Shown: positions 24,212 through 32,889 of the stretch, one piece after another
Numbering within the stretch: the first letter of the stretch is position 1
How the letters are laid out: each line of letters starts with the position of its first letter
NCBI RefSeq assembly: GCF_050033475.1
Contig: NZ_CP188321.1
Location: 62,001-126,000, forward strand
Direction of reading: 5' to 3'
From: Cetobacterium sp050033475
Lineage (GTDB): Bacteria > Fusobacteriota > Fusobacteriia > Fusobacteriales > Fusobacteriaceae
DNA: 64,000 nucleotides
Position numbers and translations under genes: made by a program
The notes under the pieces: model-generated
Seen by the model: the letters and a program-made list of their open reading frames with translations, nothing else
The model's database searches: none
What the model was told of the DNA's origin: nothing

Positions 24212-24856
24212 TTAGAATCCTTCTCTTTTATAAACTTGATATAAAATTCCATGAAGAATTGAAACTGCTACTGTACTTCCTCCCTTTCTACCCTTTACAA
24301 CAATATGAGGAATTCCACTTCCTGGTAAAATTTCCTTAGATTCTGCAGCCCCAACAAATCCAACAGGAACTCCAACAATTAAAGCTGGTTTTTTAGCTTC
24401 TCCTGAATCTATTAATTCCTTCAATCTAAATAAAGCTGTAGGTGCATTTCCTATTAGAAATATTTTTGTTTCTGGATCCTTTGCGGCTTCCTCCATTCCA
24501 ACTATTGATCTAGTTACTCCTCTTTCCTTGGCAATTCTTGCAACCTCTGGATCAGAAACTAATGAGTAAGCACTATAACCAAATTTATTTAAAGTCATTT
24601 TGCTCAAACCATTGGCAATCATTTGAGTATCACAATAAATTTTTCCACCCTCCTTCAAAGCTGCTATACATGATTCCACAGCATCCTCAGAGAACTCCAA
24701 TAAGTCAGCATATTCAAAATCTGCTGTAGTATGAATAACTCTTTTTACAATTGGCAAGTGTTCCTTAGAAAAACTTTTTGCCTTTTCTCCTAATTCTTCC
24801 TCTATTATTTCAAAACTTCTAAGCTCTATATCAACTGGTTTTTTTATGTATTCCAT
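24212..24856 (-). CDS. cbiC: Cobalt-precorrin-8 methylmutase CbiC
   Basis: Precorrin-8X methylmutase of 214 aa that moves the C11 methyl to C12, giving cobyrinate. Catalytic His lies in VIHTTADFEYADLLEFS; NAPTALFRLKELI and VGVPVGFVGAAESKE are conserved family blocks. It overlaps cbiA by 26 bases. Confidence 0.95.
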   Translation of the reverse strand: MEYIKKPVDIELRSFEIIEEELGEKAKSFSKEHLPIVKRVIHTTADFEYADLLEFSEDAVESCIAALKEGGKIYCDTQMIANGLSKMTLNKFGYSAYSLVSDPEVARIAKERGVTRSIVGMEEAAKDPETKIFLIGNAPTALFRLKELIDSGEAKKPALIVGVPVGFVGAAESKEILPGSGIPHIVVKGRKGGSTVAVSILHGILYQVYKREGF

Positions 24857-26171
24857 TTTTTACTCCCTCTAATATATCTATTAAAATTTCTATACTTCCA
24901 TAAAAATGTAAATGAGGATACCCCCCAAGTAAATTTTTATTTCTATATCCACAATTCCATTGTCTTCCGTCTATTTTTTTCAAGGTAAAGTCCTTTTCCA
25001 CTTCTCCCTCTTCCTCTATTCGAGAATAATGGAATTCATGGGCCTTTCCTCTTAAATTTTTATATTCCACATCTACATATCCAAATCTTGTTATCTGTAA
25101 AGATTTTCCCATTTTTACAGAACAATCTATAAGGCCTGCCATTGGATAACTTTTATCATCTAATTCCTTTATTTCTCTGGTTAGATACATAAATCCACCA
25201 CATTCTCCATAAATAAATCCACCATTTTCATGGAAATTTCTTAGAGAATCTAAAAAACTTTTATTTTCAGATAAAATTTCTCCATAGGTTTCTGGATATC
25301 CACCACCAAAATATAAAATATCTATATTTTCTGGAATTTTTTCATCTCTCATAGGTGAAAATTCAACAATTTCTATTCCCATTTTTTCCAGTAACTCTAT
25401 ATTATCCTTATAGTAAAAAGAAAAACTACTATCCCTAGCTATTCCCATTTTTATTCCTAGATATTTATTTTCAAATTTTGAAAAGGGATTCTCGTAATCC
25501 TTCACTTTATAATTGGCAATTCTATATATTTCAGCTAAGTCCACTGTCTTCTTTATTTCATTTTTTAAATGTTCTATCTTTTCTCTTAAATCTCCAACTT
25601 CATCAGCCTGTAGAAGTCCTAAATGTCTACTTCCAATATTTAAACTTTCATCTTTTTTTAAATATCCTAAACATTTTATTCCTGTATATTTTTCTACGGC
25701 TTCCTTTAACATTGAATATAATTTTTCACTTGAAACTCTATTTATAATAATTCCAGCAATATTTACCTCTGGATCCAGTAGCTTATATCCTAAAACCTCC
25801 GCTGCAATACTTGTACTTTTCCCTATGGCATCCACTACTAAAATAACAGGTAAAGATAAAACCTTTGAAAGATGAGCTGAACTATAATTATTCAAATCAT
25901 TTCCCAAACCATCATATAACCCCATTACTCCCTCAACTATGGAAATCCCCTTATGGTGGGAGTAAAAACTATATTTTACTCCCTCTTCACCCATAAGAAA
26001 TAAATCAAGGTTATAACTTCTATTACCTGTAACAAATTCATGGAAACTTGGATCAATATAATCTGGTCCAACTTTATAAGGAGAAACATTTTCAAATGCC
26101 GCCATTAATCCCATGGATACCGTGGTTTTCCCTATACCACTTCTAGTTCCAGCTAGAAGAAAACCTTTCAT
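24831..26171 (-). CDS. cbiA: Cobyrinate a,c-diamide synthase CbiA
   Basis: Glutamine- and ATP-dependent amidase of 446 aa that amidates side chains a and c. The N-terminal P-loop is AGTRSGIGKTTVSMGLM with GPDYIDPSFH following. The C-terminal class-I glutaminase domain has the nucleophile in GECGGFMYLTREI and late His residues in AHEFHYSR and GYPHLHFYG. It is separated from cbiX by one base. Confidence 0.96.
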   Translation of the reverse strand: MKGFLLAGTRSGIGKTTVSMGLMAAFENVSPYKVGPDYIDPSFHEFVTGNRSYNLDLFLMGEEGVKYSFYSHHKGISIVEGVMGLYDGLGNDLNNYSSAHLSKVLSLPVILVVDAIGKSTSIAAEVLGYKLLDPEVNIAGIIINRVSSEKLYSMLKEAVEKYTGIKCLGYLKKDESLNIGSRHLGLLQADEVGDLREKIEHLKNEIKKTVDLAEIYRIANYKVKDYENPFSKFENKYLGIKMGIARDSSFSFYYKDNIELLEKMGIEIVEFSPMRDEKIPENIDILYFGGGYPETYGEILSENKSFLDSLRNFHENGGFIYGECGGFMYLTREIKELDDKSYPMAGLIDCSVKMGKSLQITRFGYVDVEYKNLRGKAHEFHYSRIEEEGEVEKDFTLKKIDGRQWNCGYRNKNLLGGYPHLHFYGSIEILIDILEGVKNGIHKKTS

Positions 26172-26172
26172 T

Positions 26173-26535
26173 TTATAACTCCTCTGCTCTCTTAACGATT
26201 ATATCAGCTAACATTTCCTCAGCACCAATTGGTCTTCCAAATTTAAAAGTAATATTTGGATGTTTCTCTTTCATTTCAGCTAATATCTCAGGAATATCCT
26301 CTCTAATGTGAATTCCTTCAAATAAAAATAATGGCACAGCATTTACCTCAGTTACATTTGGAAATTCTATTAACATATTTTCAATTGCTGTAGGTATATC
26401 AGGAGAATGAAGCTCCATATGTGCTCCCATAACTGGACAACTTACCTTTCTTTCTATCATTGATACCACAGCACCAAATTCTTCCCTTGCTCTTTCACTT
26501 CTACTTCCGTGTCCTATTACTAAAATCCCTTTCAT
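26173..26535 (-). CDS. cbiX: Short-form sirohydrochlorin cobaltochelatase CbiX
   Basis: Cobalt chelatase of only 120 aa, the CbiX-short form that is expected to act as a homodimer. Metal/catalytic His is in ILVIGHGSRSERARE and a second in FEGIHIREDIPEI; VPLFLFEG is also typical. It inserts Co(II) into sirohydrochlorin, the entry step of the anaerobic route. The start ATG shares a base with the cobD stop (TAATG). No CbiK is present in the operon. Confidence 0.93.
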   Translation of the reverse strand: MKGILVIGHGSRSERAREEFGAVVSMIERKVSCPVMGAHMELHSPDIPTAIENMLIEFPNVTEVNAVPLFLFEGIHIREDIPEILAEMKEKHPNITFKFGRPIGAEEMLADIIVKRAEEL

Positions 26536-27602
26536 TATCTTACCGTCCTTCTTATTTTTTCTATTACTCTTTTATTTTTTTCTCTATCTTTAATTGCTAA
26601 TCTTATGAAACTCTCATCTAGATAAACAAAATTAGATGCATCTCTAACTAAAACTCCCTCTTTTATCATTTTCTCTCTAAAACTAGGAGCCTTATCCTCT
26701 AGCAACTTAACTAAAATAAAATTACTTTTAGTTTCATAAACTTTTATCTTGTCTATTTTAGCAAGTTCCTGATAAAACCATTTTTTTTCTTCATATATCC
26801 ATTCCTCCGTGGCTTTAATATATTCCTTATCCTCTAACATTGATATTCCAGCCATTTCCGCAAAGGAATTCACACTCCAAGGTTCCCTATTATTTTCCAT
26901 ATTTTTTAAAATATTCTCATCATAGGAAATTCCATATCCCAATCTAACTCCTGGAAGTGCAAAGAATTTAGTTAAGGCCCTTAAAATAAATATATTCTTT
27001 CTTTCCAATAATTTAGCTGTTTTATTTTCCCAGTCCTCTACAAATTCTATAAAGGCCTCATCTATAAATAATCTTTTATTTAACTTTTCCAATTCTTTAG
27101 ATAATCTGTCAATCTTATCCAATTCTATAAATTTTCCTGTGGGATTATTTGGATTACACAAAACCACCAATTCAGAATCCTTGATTTCATCCAATAATCT
27201 GTCCACATTTAAAATAAAGTCTTCCTCTTCTCTCAATTGAAAAAATTCTACTTCTTTTTTTGAAATTCTTAAAGCTCTTTCATACTCAGCAAAGGTCGGA
27301 GCTACTATGGTTGCCTTTTTTATATTCAGGCTTTTCATATATAAAAATAATATCTCCGTGGCACCATTTCCTACAATAATATTTTTATAATTTATATTAT
27401 TATATTTTCCTATAGCTTCTCTTAAAGCCACATACTCTGGATCTGGATATTTTTCTAATATATGAAAATTTTCCATTACAACTTTTTTAAAAGTTTCCGG
27501 TACTCCTAAAGGATTGATATTAGAACTATAGTCTAGAATCTCATCTAATCCCTCTCTCTGTAATCTGTAAATATTACCACCATGTAAGTCCAAGCAGTTC
27601 AC
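26535..27602 (-). CDS. cobD: Threonine-phosphate decarboxylase-like aminotransferase CobD
   Basis: PLP enzyme of 355 aa in the histidinol-phosphate aminotransferase fold, placed to make aminopropanol phosphate for the nucleotide arm. LHGGNIYRL, LDYSSNINPLGVP, VVLCNPNNPTGKFI and LTKFFALPGVRLGYG (with the PLP Lys) are CobD-type motifs. It overlaps cbiB by 29 bases if the GTG at 27602 is used; a TTG nine bases later, better spaced from AGAGGTG, is the alternative. Context excludes histidine synthesis. Confidence 0.9.
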   Translation of the reverse strand: MNCLDLHGGNIYRLQREGLDEILDYSSNINPLGVPETFKKVVMENFHILEKYPDPEYVALREAIGKYNNINYKNIIVGNGATEILFLYMKSLNIKKATIVAPTFAEYERALRISKKEVEFFQLREEEDFILNVDRLLDEIKDSELVVLCNPNNPTGKFIELDKIDRLSKELEKLNKRLFIDEAFIEFVEDWENKTAKLLERKNIFILRALTKFFALPGVRLGYGISYDENILKNMENNREPWSVNSFAEMAGISMLEDKEYIKATEEWIYEEKKWFYQELAKIDKIKVYETKSNFILVKLLEDKAPSFREKMIKEGVLVRDASNFVYLDESFIRLAIKDREKNKRVIEKIRRTVR

Positions 27603-28551
27603 CTCTTATCATCATATGAATTAAACTAAATATTATTAATCCCACAAAGGAAGTCATATACATAAGTTTAAAGGCTCTTCTAATATCTTCCATTTGAAAT
27701 TCCTTTATCTTATCTCCTATTGTAGGTTTTTCATAAAACTTTCCAAAATAACTTGTTTTTCCTCCAAATTGTAATCCTAAAGCTCCTGCAAATGCAGCCT
27801 CTGGATGACCTGAATTTGGACTAGAATGATTTAATCTATCTCTATAAAATATAAATAAAGGTTTAGAATATCCTGTTCCTGTTAAAAAAGAAGCTAGAGG
27901 TATTAAAACCATTCCGGCTATCCTTGAAGGAACTAGATTAAATAAATCATCTATTTTTGCAGATACCATTCCAAAATCTATATATTTATCATTTTTGTAT
28001 CCTACCATGGAGTCCAAAGTATTCACAGCCTTATATCCCATAGCAAAAGGTAAGGCTAAACTAACTCCATTTACCATTATTAAACTTCCTAAAAAAGCAT
28101 AAAACATTGGAGCTATGACTCCATCCACACTATTTTCAGCTATGGTTTCTATAGTACTTCTAACTATTTGTACTTCATCCATAGAATCAGTGTCTCTACT
28201 AACTAAATAGGAAATTTCCCTTTTAGCCAATTCTAAATCTCCAGTTTTTAAAACCTTGTATATTCTAATTCCCTCTGCTCCCAAGCTTTTCGTAGCTAAA
28301 GTAGTATAGAGAAAAAATATTTCTAAAACTACTGAAACCTTAGCCAAATAATAGGATACAACCCCTGTTATTCCTATTACCAAAATTGCCATTATTCCAC
28401 CAAATAATTTTTTATTTTTAAAGCCATATAAAGTCTTTTCGAAAATCTCTATTAGTTTTCCTATAATTCTTACAGGATGGGGAAACCAATGGGGATCACC
28501 TAAAATCAAATCCAATACATAGGCTACACCATAAATTTCATAAAAGTTCAT
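27574..28551 (-). CDS. cbiB: Adenosylcobinamide-phosphate synthase CbiB
   Basis: Integral membrane enzyme of 325 aa that attaches aminopropanol (phosphate) to adenosylcobyrate. Signatures: DLILGDPHWFPHPVRIIG at the N-terminus and HSSPNSGHPEAAFAGALGLQFGG in the last third, with several membrane spans between. It begins 1 base after cbiP stops. Confidence 0.95.
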   Translation of the reverse strand: MNFYEIYGVAYVLDLILGDPHWFPHPVRIIGKLIEIFEKTLYGFKNKKLFGGIMAILVIGITGVVSYYLAKVSVVLEIFFLYTTLATKSLGAEGIRIYKVLKTGDLELAKREISYLVSRDTDSMDEVQIVRSTIETIAENSVDGVIAPMFYAFLGSLIMVNGVSLALPFAMGYKAVNTLDSMVGYKNDKYIDFGMVSAKIDDLFNLVPSRIAGMVLIPLASFLTGTGYSKPLFIFYRDRLNHSSPNSGHPEAAFAGALGLQFGGKTSYFGKFYEKPTIGDKIKEFQMEDIRRAFKLMYMTSFVGLIIFSLIHMMIRGELLGLTWW

Positions 28552-28552
28552 T

Positions 28553-30040
28553 TTATCTTCCTCCTAATATTTCGTAGACCCTCTCCATATCAACATTTTC
28601 CCTAAAAATCTTTTCTAATTTATCTAACTCTCCCATTCTATATTCTTCAAAAGTCATTTGAGAGAATTTTTCTTCTAATCCCTTCTTTCTTCTGATTTTA
28701 TTTAAAATTTCATCAGTTATTTCTTTATTATCGAATATTCCGTGTATATAAGTTCCAAAAATATTCTCTTTAACCACAGCTACAATTCTTTTGTCCCCTG
28801 TTACAGCTGCTTCATGGCTTATTGTTACCCCTTGATGAATTTCATAACCTTTTATAGGTGCTCCATCAAGTCCTTCCAATATTCCTTGAGAATTTTCTAT
28901 TTTTCCTGAATATTGAGTTGTCATTTTTTCCTTTTCCATTATAGTTTCCACATCTAAAAGTCCTAACCCTGGAAGTTCTTCAATATCTCCTTCTATTCCA
29001 TGAGGGTCTAAAACTTTTTGTCCTAGTATTTGGAATCCACCACAAATTCCAACAATTGGTGTACCTTTTCTACTAGATTTTATAATTTCTTGAGCTATTC
29101 CATTTTCCTTAATGATTTTTAAATCATCTATGGTATTTTTTGAACCTGGAATAACTATTAAATCTTCATTCCCCAATTCATGGAAAGAAGTAACATAATT
29201 TATTTCCACATCCTCAATGGCTCCAAGGGCATCTAAATCTGTAAAATTAGAAATATGTTTTAATTTAATTACCGATACCTTGATGTTTTTATTTTTTAAG
29301 GATTTTTTATTAAATCTTTCAGTTAACCCATCCTCATCTTCAATATCTAAATCAAAATATGGCATAACACCTAAAACAGGTATCTTTATAATTTCTTCTA
29401 ATTTTTCCAATCCTGGTTTTAAAATATCTACACTACCTCTAAATTTATTTATAATTACACCCTTTACTCTGGCTCTTTCCTCAGGTTCCATCAATTGTAA
29501 GGTACCAACTATAGAAGCAAAAACTCCACCTCTATCTATATCCGCAACCAAAATTACTGGAGCATCAACCATTTCTGCCATACCCATATTTACTATATCA
29601 TCATCTTTGATATTGATTTCCACAGGACTTCCTGCCCCTTCAAGAACACAAATATCATAATTATCTTTTATTTTTCCATAGGCCTCTAATATATCTTCTC
29701 TTAAAGTCCCTTTTGTTTTCCCATATTCAAATCCATTCATATTTCCAATGGATTTCCCATTTAAAATTACCTGAATTCTTCTATCCCCTGTAGGTTTCAA
29801 TAAAATTGGATTCATATAATATTCGCAATCAATTTCACAGGCCAAAGCTTGAACTGCTTGAGCTCTTCCCATTTCATGACCACTTTTAGTTATATATGAA
29901 TTTAAAGCCATATTTTGAGATTTGAATGGAGCTACACTATATCCATCCTTTAAAAAGGCTCTACATAATCCAGTAACCGTTATACTTTTTCCTGCTCCTG
30001 ATGAAGTCCCCACTACCATAATATTTTTATGTTTTTTCAT
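28553..30040 (-). CDS. cbiP: Cobyric acid synthase CbiP (CobQ)
   Basis: Glutamine-dependent amidase of 495 aa that adds four amides at b, d, e and g. The ATP site is VVGTSSGAGKSITVTGLCRAF, followed by SQNMALNSYIT and MNPILLKP. The glutaminase nucleophile lies in GICGGFQILGQ, with the His in GTYIHGIFDN. I used the ATG at 30040, which forms an ATGA overlap with cbiO and has GAGGAG upstream, rather than a GTG 12 bases earlier. Confidence 0.96.
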   Translation of the reverse strand: MKKHKNIMVVGTSSGAGKSITVTGLCRAFLKDGYSVAPFKSQNMALNSYITKSGHEMGRAQAVQALACEIDCEYYMNPILLKPTGDRRIQVILNGKSIGNMNGFEYGKTKGTLREDILEAYGKIKDNYDICVLEGAGSPVEINIKDDDIVNMGMAEMVDAPVILVADIDRGGVFASIVGTLQLMEPEERARVKGVIINKFRGSVDILKPGLEKLEEIIKIPVLGVMPYFDLDIEDEDGLTERFNKKSLKNKNIKVSVIKLKHISNFTDLDALGAIEDVEINYVTSFHELGNEDLIVIPGSKNTIDDLKIIKENGIAQEIIKSSRKGTPIVGICGGFQILGQKVLDPHGIEGDIEELPGLGLLDVETIMEKEKMTTQYSGKIENSQGILEGLDGAPIKGYEIHQGVTISHEAAVTGDKRIVAVVKENIFGTYIHGIFDNKEITDEILNKIRRKKGLEEKFSQMTFEEYRMGELDKLEKIFRENVDMERVYEILGGR

Positions 30041-30747
30041 TTTAATCTGCACTCCTCTAATAACTTTTCATTAGTAAATAGTTGTATATTTCCATCAGCT
30101 ACAATTTCTCCTCGCTTTATAAAAATATATCGTGCCTTTTCTTCCTTGGCAAAAAAAACATCATGTGTTGATATAATTATTGTCTTCCCCTTAGCTCTCA
30201 GCTGTCCCAACAATTCCTTAAATTCCCTTTGATGATAAGGGTCTAACCAAGTTGTTGGTTCATCAAATATTATTACCTCTGGGTCCATGGCCAAAACCCC
30301 TGCTATGGCCACCCTTCTCTTTTCCCCATAACTTAAAGTATGACACTCTCTATTCCTAAGATGTATTATATCACATATTTCCATAGCTTTTTCCACAGAT
30401 TCATTCACCTTGGACAATTCCCACTTTAAATTCAATGGTCCAAACTGTACATCGCTTTCTACATCCGGTGCTATCAATTGCATATCTGGATCTTGAAAAA
30501 CTATTCCAACTCTTTCTCTCAAATCTCTCAAGCATTTTTTCTTATAAACTATTTTTTCGTTTTTAAATAGATATTCTCCTTTAAATGGCTTATTTATTCC
30601 ATTTAATAAAAGCATTAAAGAGGACTTTCCAGCTCCATTCTCTCCCATTAAAAATAAATATTCTCCCTCATTTATTTTTAAATTTATGTTTTTTAAAGTC
30701 TCTCTTTTTCCATCATAGGAAAAATGTATATCTTTTAGTTCTATCAT
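30037..30747 (-). CDS. cbiO: Cobalt ECF transporter ATPase CbiO
   Basis: ABC ATPase of 236 aa that powers cobalt uptake. Walker A GENGAGKSSL, Q-loop VFQDPDMQLI, signature LSYGEKRRVAIAGVLA and Walker B VIIFDEPTTWLDP are all intact. It overlaps cbiQ by 4 bases. Linkage to cbiMNQ and the B12 riboswitch assigns cobalt as substrate. Confidence 0.96.
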   Translation of the reverse strand: MIELKDIHFSYDGKRETLKNINLKINEGEYLFLMGENGAGKSSLMLLLNGINKPFKGEYLFKNEKIVYKKKCLRDLRERVGIVFQDPDMQLIAPDVESDVQFGPLNLKWELSKVNESVEKAMEICDIIHLRNRECHTLSYGEKRRVAIAGVLAMDPEVIIFDEPTTWLDPYHQREFKELLGQLRAKGKTIIISTHDVFFAKEEKARYIFIKRGEIVADGNIQLFTNEKLLEECRLK

Positions 30748-31424
30748 AGGTTCACCTTACTTACTATTATTAATATTACAAACCAACTAAAGATTAGTAA
30801 TATATTTAATTTTTCTATTTTATATTCATGAGGATAAAAAACTAATTCATCATCATATCCTCTACTTCTCATGGCATTTCCCTGATCTTTTAAAGAATAA
30901 TAACTATTTAAAAATACCTTTGTAAATACATAGGCCACATCTCTATAAATTGTTTTAAACGATCCAAATCCATTTCTAGACTCCATGGCAACTTTAATTT
31001 TTATATAAGAAATATACATAATATTTAAATAATTAAACATTAAAACTGCCAATTCACAAATAATTTTTGGAATTTTTAATTGTCTTCCAACATAATAAAT
31101 ATCCTTAAATTTAATAGTTAAAATAAAATATGCTATTGAAATAATTGCTCCTATTACTCTAAAAAATATCTCCCATGGAAATTTAAAGGATAGTTCAGGG
31201 GAAAATTCAATCCCCTGAGCTAACAATGTTGGTATTAAAAAGAATAAAGGTGGTAAAAAAAATAGTAATACTCTTTTTATCGATAATTTCTGAAAAAATA
31301 AAATAATTCCCATAACTAGCCCAACAAATATACTTAAATTTATATTTTTAAATGTAATTAAAATTAAAATTGTTCCCATGGAAAGAATAAATTTTTCCAA
31401 AGGGTTAAGAGTGTTTTTTTTCAT
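30744..31424 (-). CDS. cbiQ: Cobalt ECF transporter transmembrane protein CbiQ
   Basis: Energy-coupling transmembrane subunit of 226 aa with about five hydrophobic spans. The coupling-helix motif AMESRNGFGSF and the later AMRSRGYDDEL are the AxxxRG-type motifs that contact CbiO. The ATG at 31424 has AAAGGAAAAGG upstream and gives the normal N-terminus; longer in-frame starts lie within cbiN. It overlaps cbiN by 20 bases. Confidence 0.93.
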   Translation of the reverse strand: MKKNTLNPLEKFILSMGTILILITFKNINLSIFVGLVMGIILFFQKLSIKRVLLFFLPPLFFLIPTLLAQGIEFSPELSFKFPWEIFFRVIGAIISIAYFILTIKFKDIYYVGRQLKIPKIICELAVLMFNYLNIMYISYIKIKVAMESRNGFGSFKTIYRDVAYVFTKVFLNSYYSLKDQGNAMRSRGYDDELVFYPHEYKIEKLNILLIFSWFVILIIVSKVNL

Positions 31425-31701
31425 GACCTTTTCCTTTAAAGAATCCAAATACAAATCCAATTATACCCGCTCCTATTGCTGCTTGAAGTGCAAATAAAAA
31501 ACTTTCAATTTCTCCACCTGGTGGAGTAAATATATTTTCTGCCCAAGGTTTATACCCTGGAGTAAATTTCTCTATCAATGATACTGCCTGGTCATCTGAT
31601 CCACCAAATTCAGTATTATGTATAAACAATAATGGAACTACTATTATTAAAATAACTAAAATCCATAAATAAAAATTTTTATTTTTCTTATCCTTAACCA
31701 T
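31405..31701 (-). CDS. cbiN: Cobalt transport protein CbiN
   Basis: Small accessory subunit of 98 aa with two membrane spans. The extracytoplasmic loop contains EFGGSDDQAVSLIEKFTPGY and KPWAENIFTPPGGEIESFLFALQAAIG, the CbiN signature. It pairs with CbiM to load metal. It overlaps cbiM by 8 bases. Confidence 0.95.
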   Translation of the reverse strand: MVKDKKNKNFYLWILVILIIVVPLLFIHNTEFGGSDDQAVSLIEKFTPGYKPWAENIFTPPGGEIESFLFALQAAIGAGIIGFVFGFFKGKGHEKKHS

Positions 31702-32446
31702 TTATTTTAACCCCTTCCATATGTTCTTCCTTATATTCATCACCTAATAAACTATTTTCCATAAGTTCCTTAGGAAGCATATTTATTATAATTACTGTAA
31801 CCAAACCTTCGATTACTGCCAAAGGAATCTGTGTTACAGAAAATACTCCTAAGAATTTAATAGCCGAGTGTAAATAATCTCCCCCTGCAGGATGAGCTAA
31901 GGCTAACTGAATTGATGTTACAACATAGGTCATAAAATCTCCTAAAGCTGCTGCCAAGAATATTGCAGTTTTTTCTCCAGTTTTCTTTCTTAATCCTTTA
32001 TATATTCCATATGAAACTAAGGCTCCAACAACCGCCATAGACATTGCATTAGCTCCTAAAGTTGTATAACCTCCGTGAGCCAATAATGTAGCTTGGAAAA
32101 ATAATACTATTGCTCCTAAAACAAATACACCACTTGGTCCAAGTAAAATTGCACCTAATCCAACTCCAGTAGCATGGGATGAACTTCCAGTTAATGAAGG
32201 TAATTTAAGAGAAGATACTAAAAATATAAAGGCTCCAATTAAAGCTACTAGTAATTTTTTATCTAGATTTCCCTTTAATGTTTCCTTTAACTTTTTAACA
32301 CCATAAAAGAAAAAAGGTAAATAAAATGCCCACCAAAATATGCTCCATCCAACAGGTAAATATCCCTCCATAATGTGCATACTATAAGACGCATTTCCCT
32401 TTAAAAGAAATAAAAAGAGTGTTAAAGATAAGATTGATTTGAACAT
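31694..32446 (-). CDS. cbiM: Cobalt ECF transporter substrate-capture protein CbiM
   Basis: Membrane subunit of 250 aa that binds Co(II). After a cleavable leader the mature protein starts MHIMEGYLPVGWSIFWW, where the Met-His-Ile-Met end and following residues form the metal site. LPSLTGSSSHATGVGLGAILLGP is a second conserved block. It is the first gene of the operon and its TAGGAGGG ribosome site is the likely target of the cobalamin riboswitch. Confidence 0.96.
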   Translation of the reverse strand: MFKSILSLTLFLFLLKGNASYSMHIMEGYLPVGWSIFWWAFYLPFFFYGVKKLKETLKGNLDKKLLVALIGAFIFLVSSLKLPSLTGSSSHATGVGLGAILLGPSGVFVLGAIVLFFQATLLAHGGYTTLGANAMSMAVVGALVSYGIYKGLRKKTGEKTAIFLAAALGDFMTYVVTSIQLALAHPAGGDYLHSAIKFLGVFSVTQIPLAVIEGLVTVIIINMLPKELMENSLLGDEYKEEHMEGVKING

Positions 32447-32533
32447 TTGTTTCCCTCCTAATTTTTTTTCGGAGAGAGTATAAGTATTTTTATGCTTATA
32501 CCCCCCGTCCTCGCAGGATGTATAAATTATACA
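32447..32533 (-). promoter_or_regulatory. Expression platform of the cobalamin riboswitch
   Basis: On the minus strand CGGGGGGTATAAG and CTTATACTCTCTCCG form a long hairpin just before AAAAAAAATTAGGAGGG. The CTCTCC in its 3' arm can instead pair with the ribosome site GGAGGG. No T run follows the hairpin, so control appears to be translational. Confidence 0.65.
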
Positions 32534-32687
32534 TTTTTATGGCAGGTCTCCTGACTTAGAATCCACCTACTAATAACCCTTCCCATTAAAAAATAGTGGT
32601 ATTGTTATTTTCGTCCTCCTTACAGTGGCGGGACCGTGTGGGTATTTCACCCAACTTCCCTTTTAATTGCAATGCAAACCATAAATA
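32534..32687 (-). ncRNA. Cobalamin (B12) riboswitch aptamer
   Basis: Conserved blocks in order on the minus strand are a P1 arm TTTATGG, GGGTGAAATACCCACACGG, CCCGCCACTG and the B12 box AGTCAGGAGACCTGCC (complement of 32541-32556), closing with CCATAAA of P1. It precedes cbiM at the head of the B12 operon, so excess cobalamin should repress cobalt uptake and synthesis. Confidence 0.97.
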
Positions 32688-32705
32688 ATATATATCGTTA
32701 CGATT

Positions 32706-32734
32706 ATTATACAAATCGATGTTATTTCAGTCAA
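32706..32734 (-). promoter_or_regulatory. Promoter of the cobalamin operon
   Basis: On the minus strand TTGACT (32729-32734) and TATAAT (32706-32711) are spaced by 17 bases; the predicted start lies about a dozen bases before the aptamer. Confidence 0.85.
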
Positions 32735-32808
32735 GAAAGTTTGAAAAAAAGCATGGGAAACTTTTAGATTATTTATTTATTATATGTTATTTATTTATAG
32801 ATTTTAAA

Positions 32809-32838
32809 TTAGTCATAGATTTTTGAGCCCTCTATAAT
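32809..32838 (+). promoter_or_regulatory. Promoter of glpK
   Basis: TTAGTC (32809-32814) and TATAAT (32833-32838) are spaced by 18 bases, about 50 bases before glpK. The -35 is weak, so an activator or extra element may be needed. Confidence 0.5.
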
Positions 32839-32889
32839 ATATAATTATTTGTACCTATCTTAATTTTAAAACTAAAAGGAGAATTTTTT

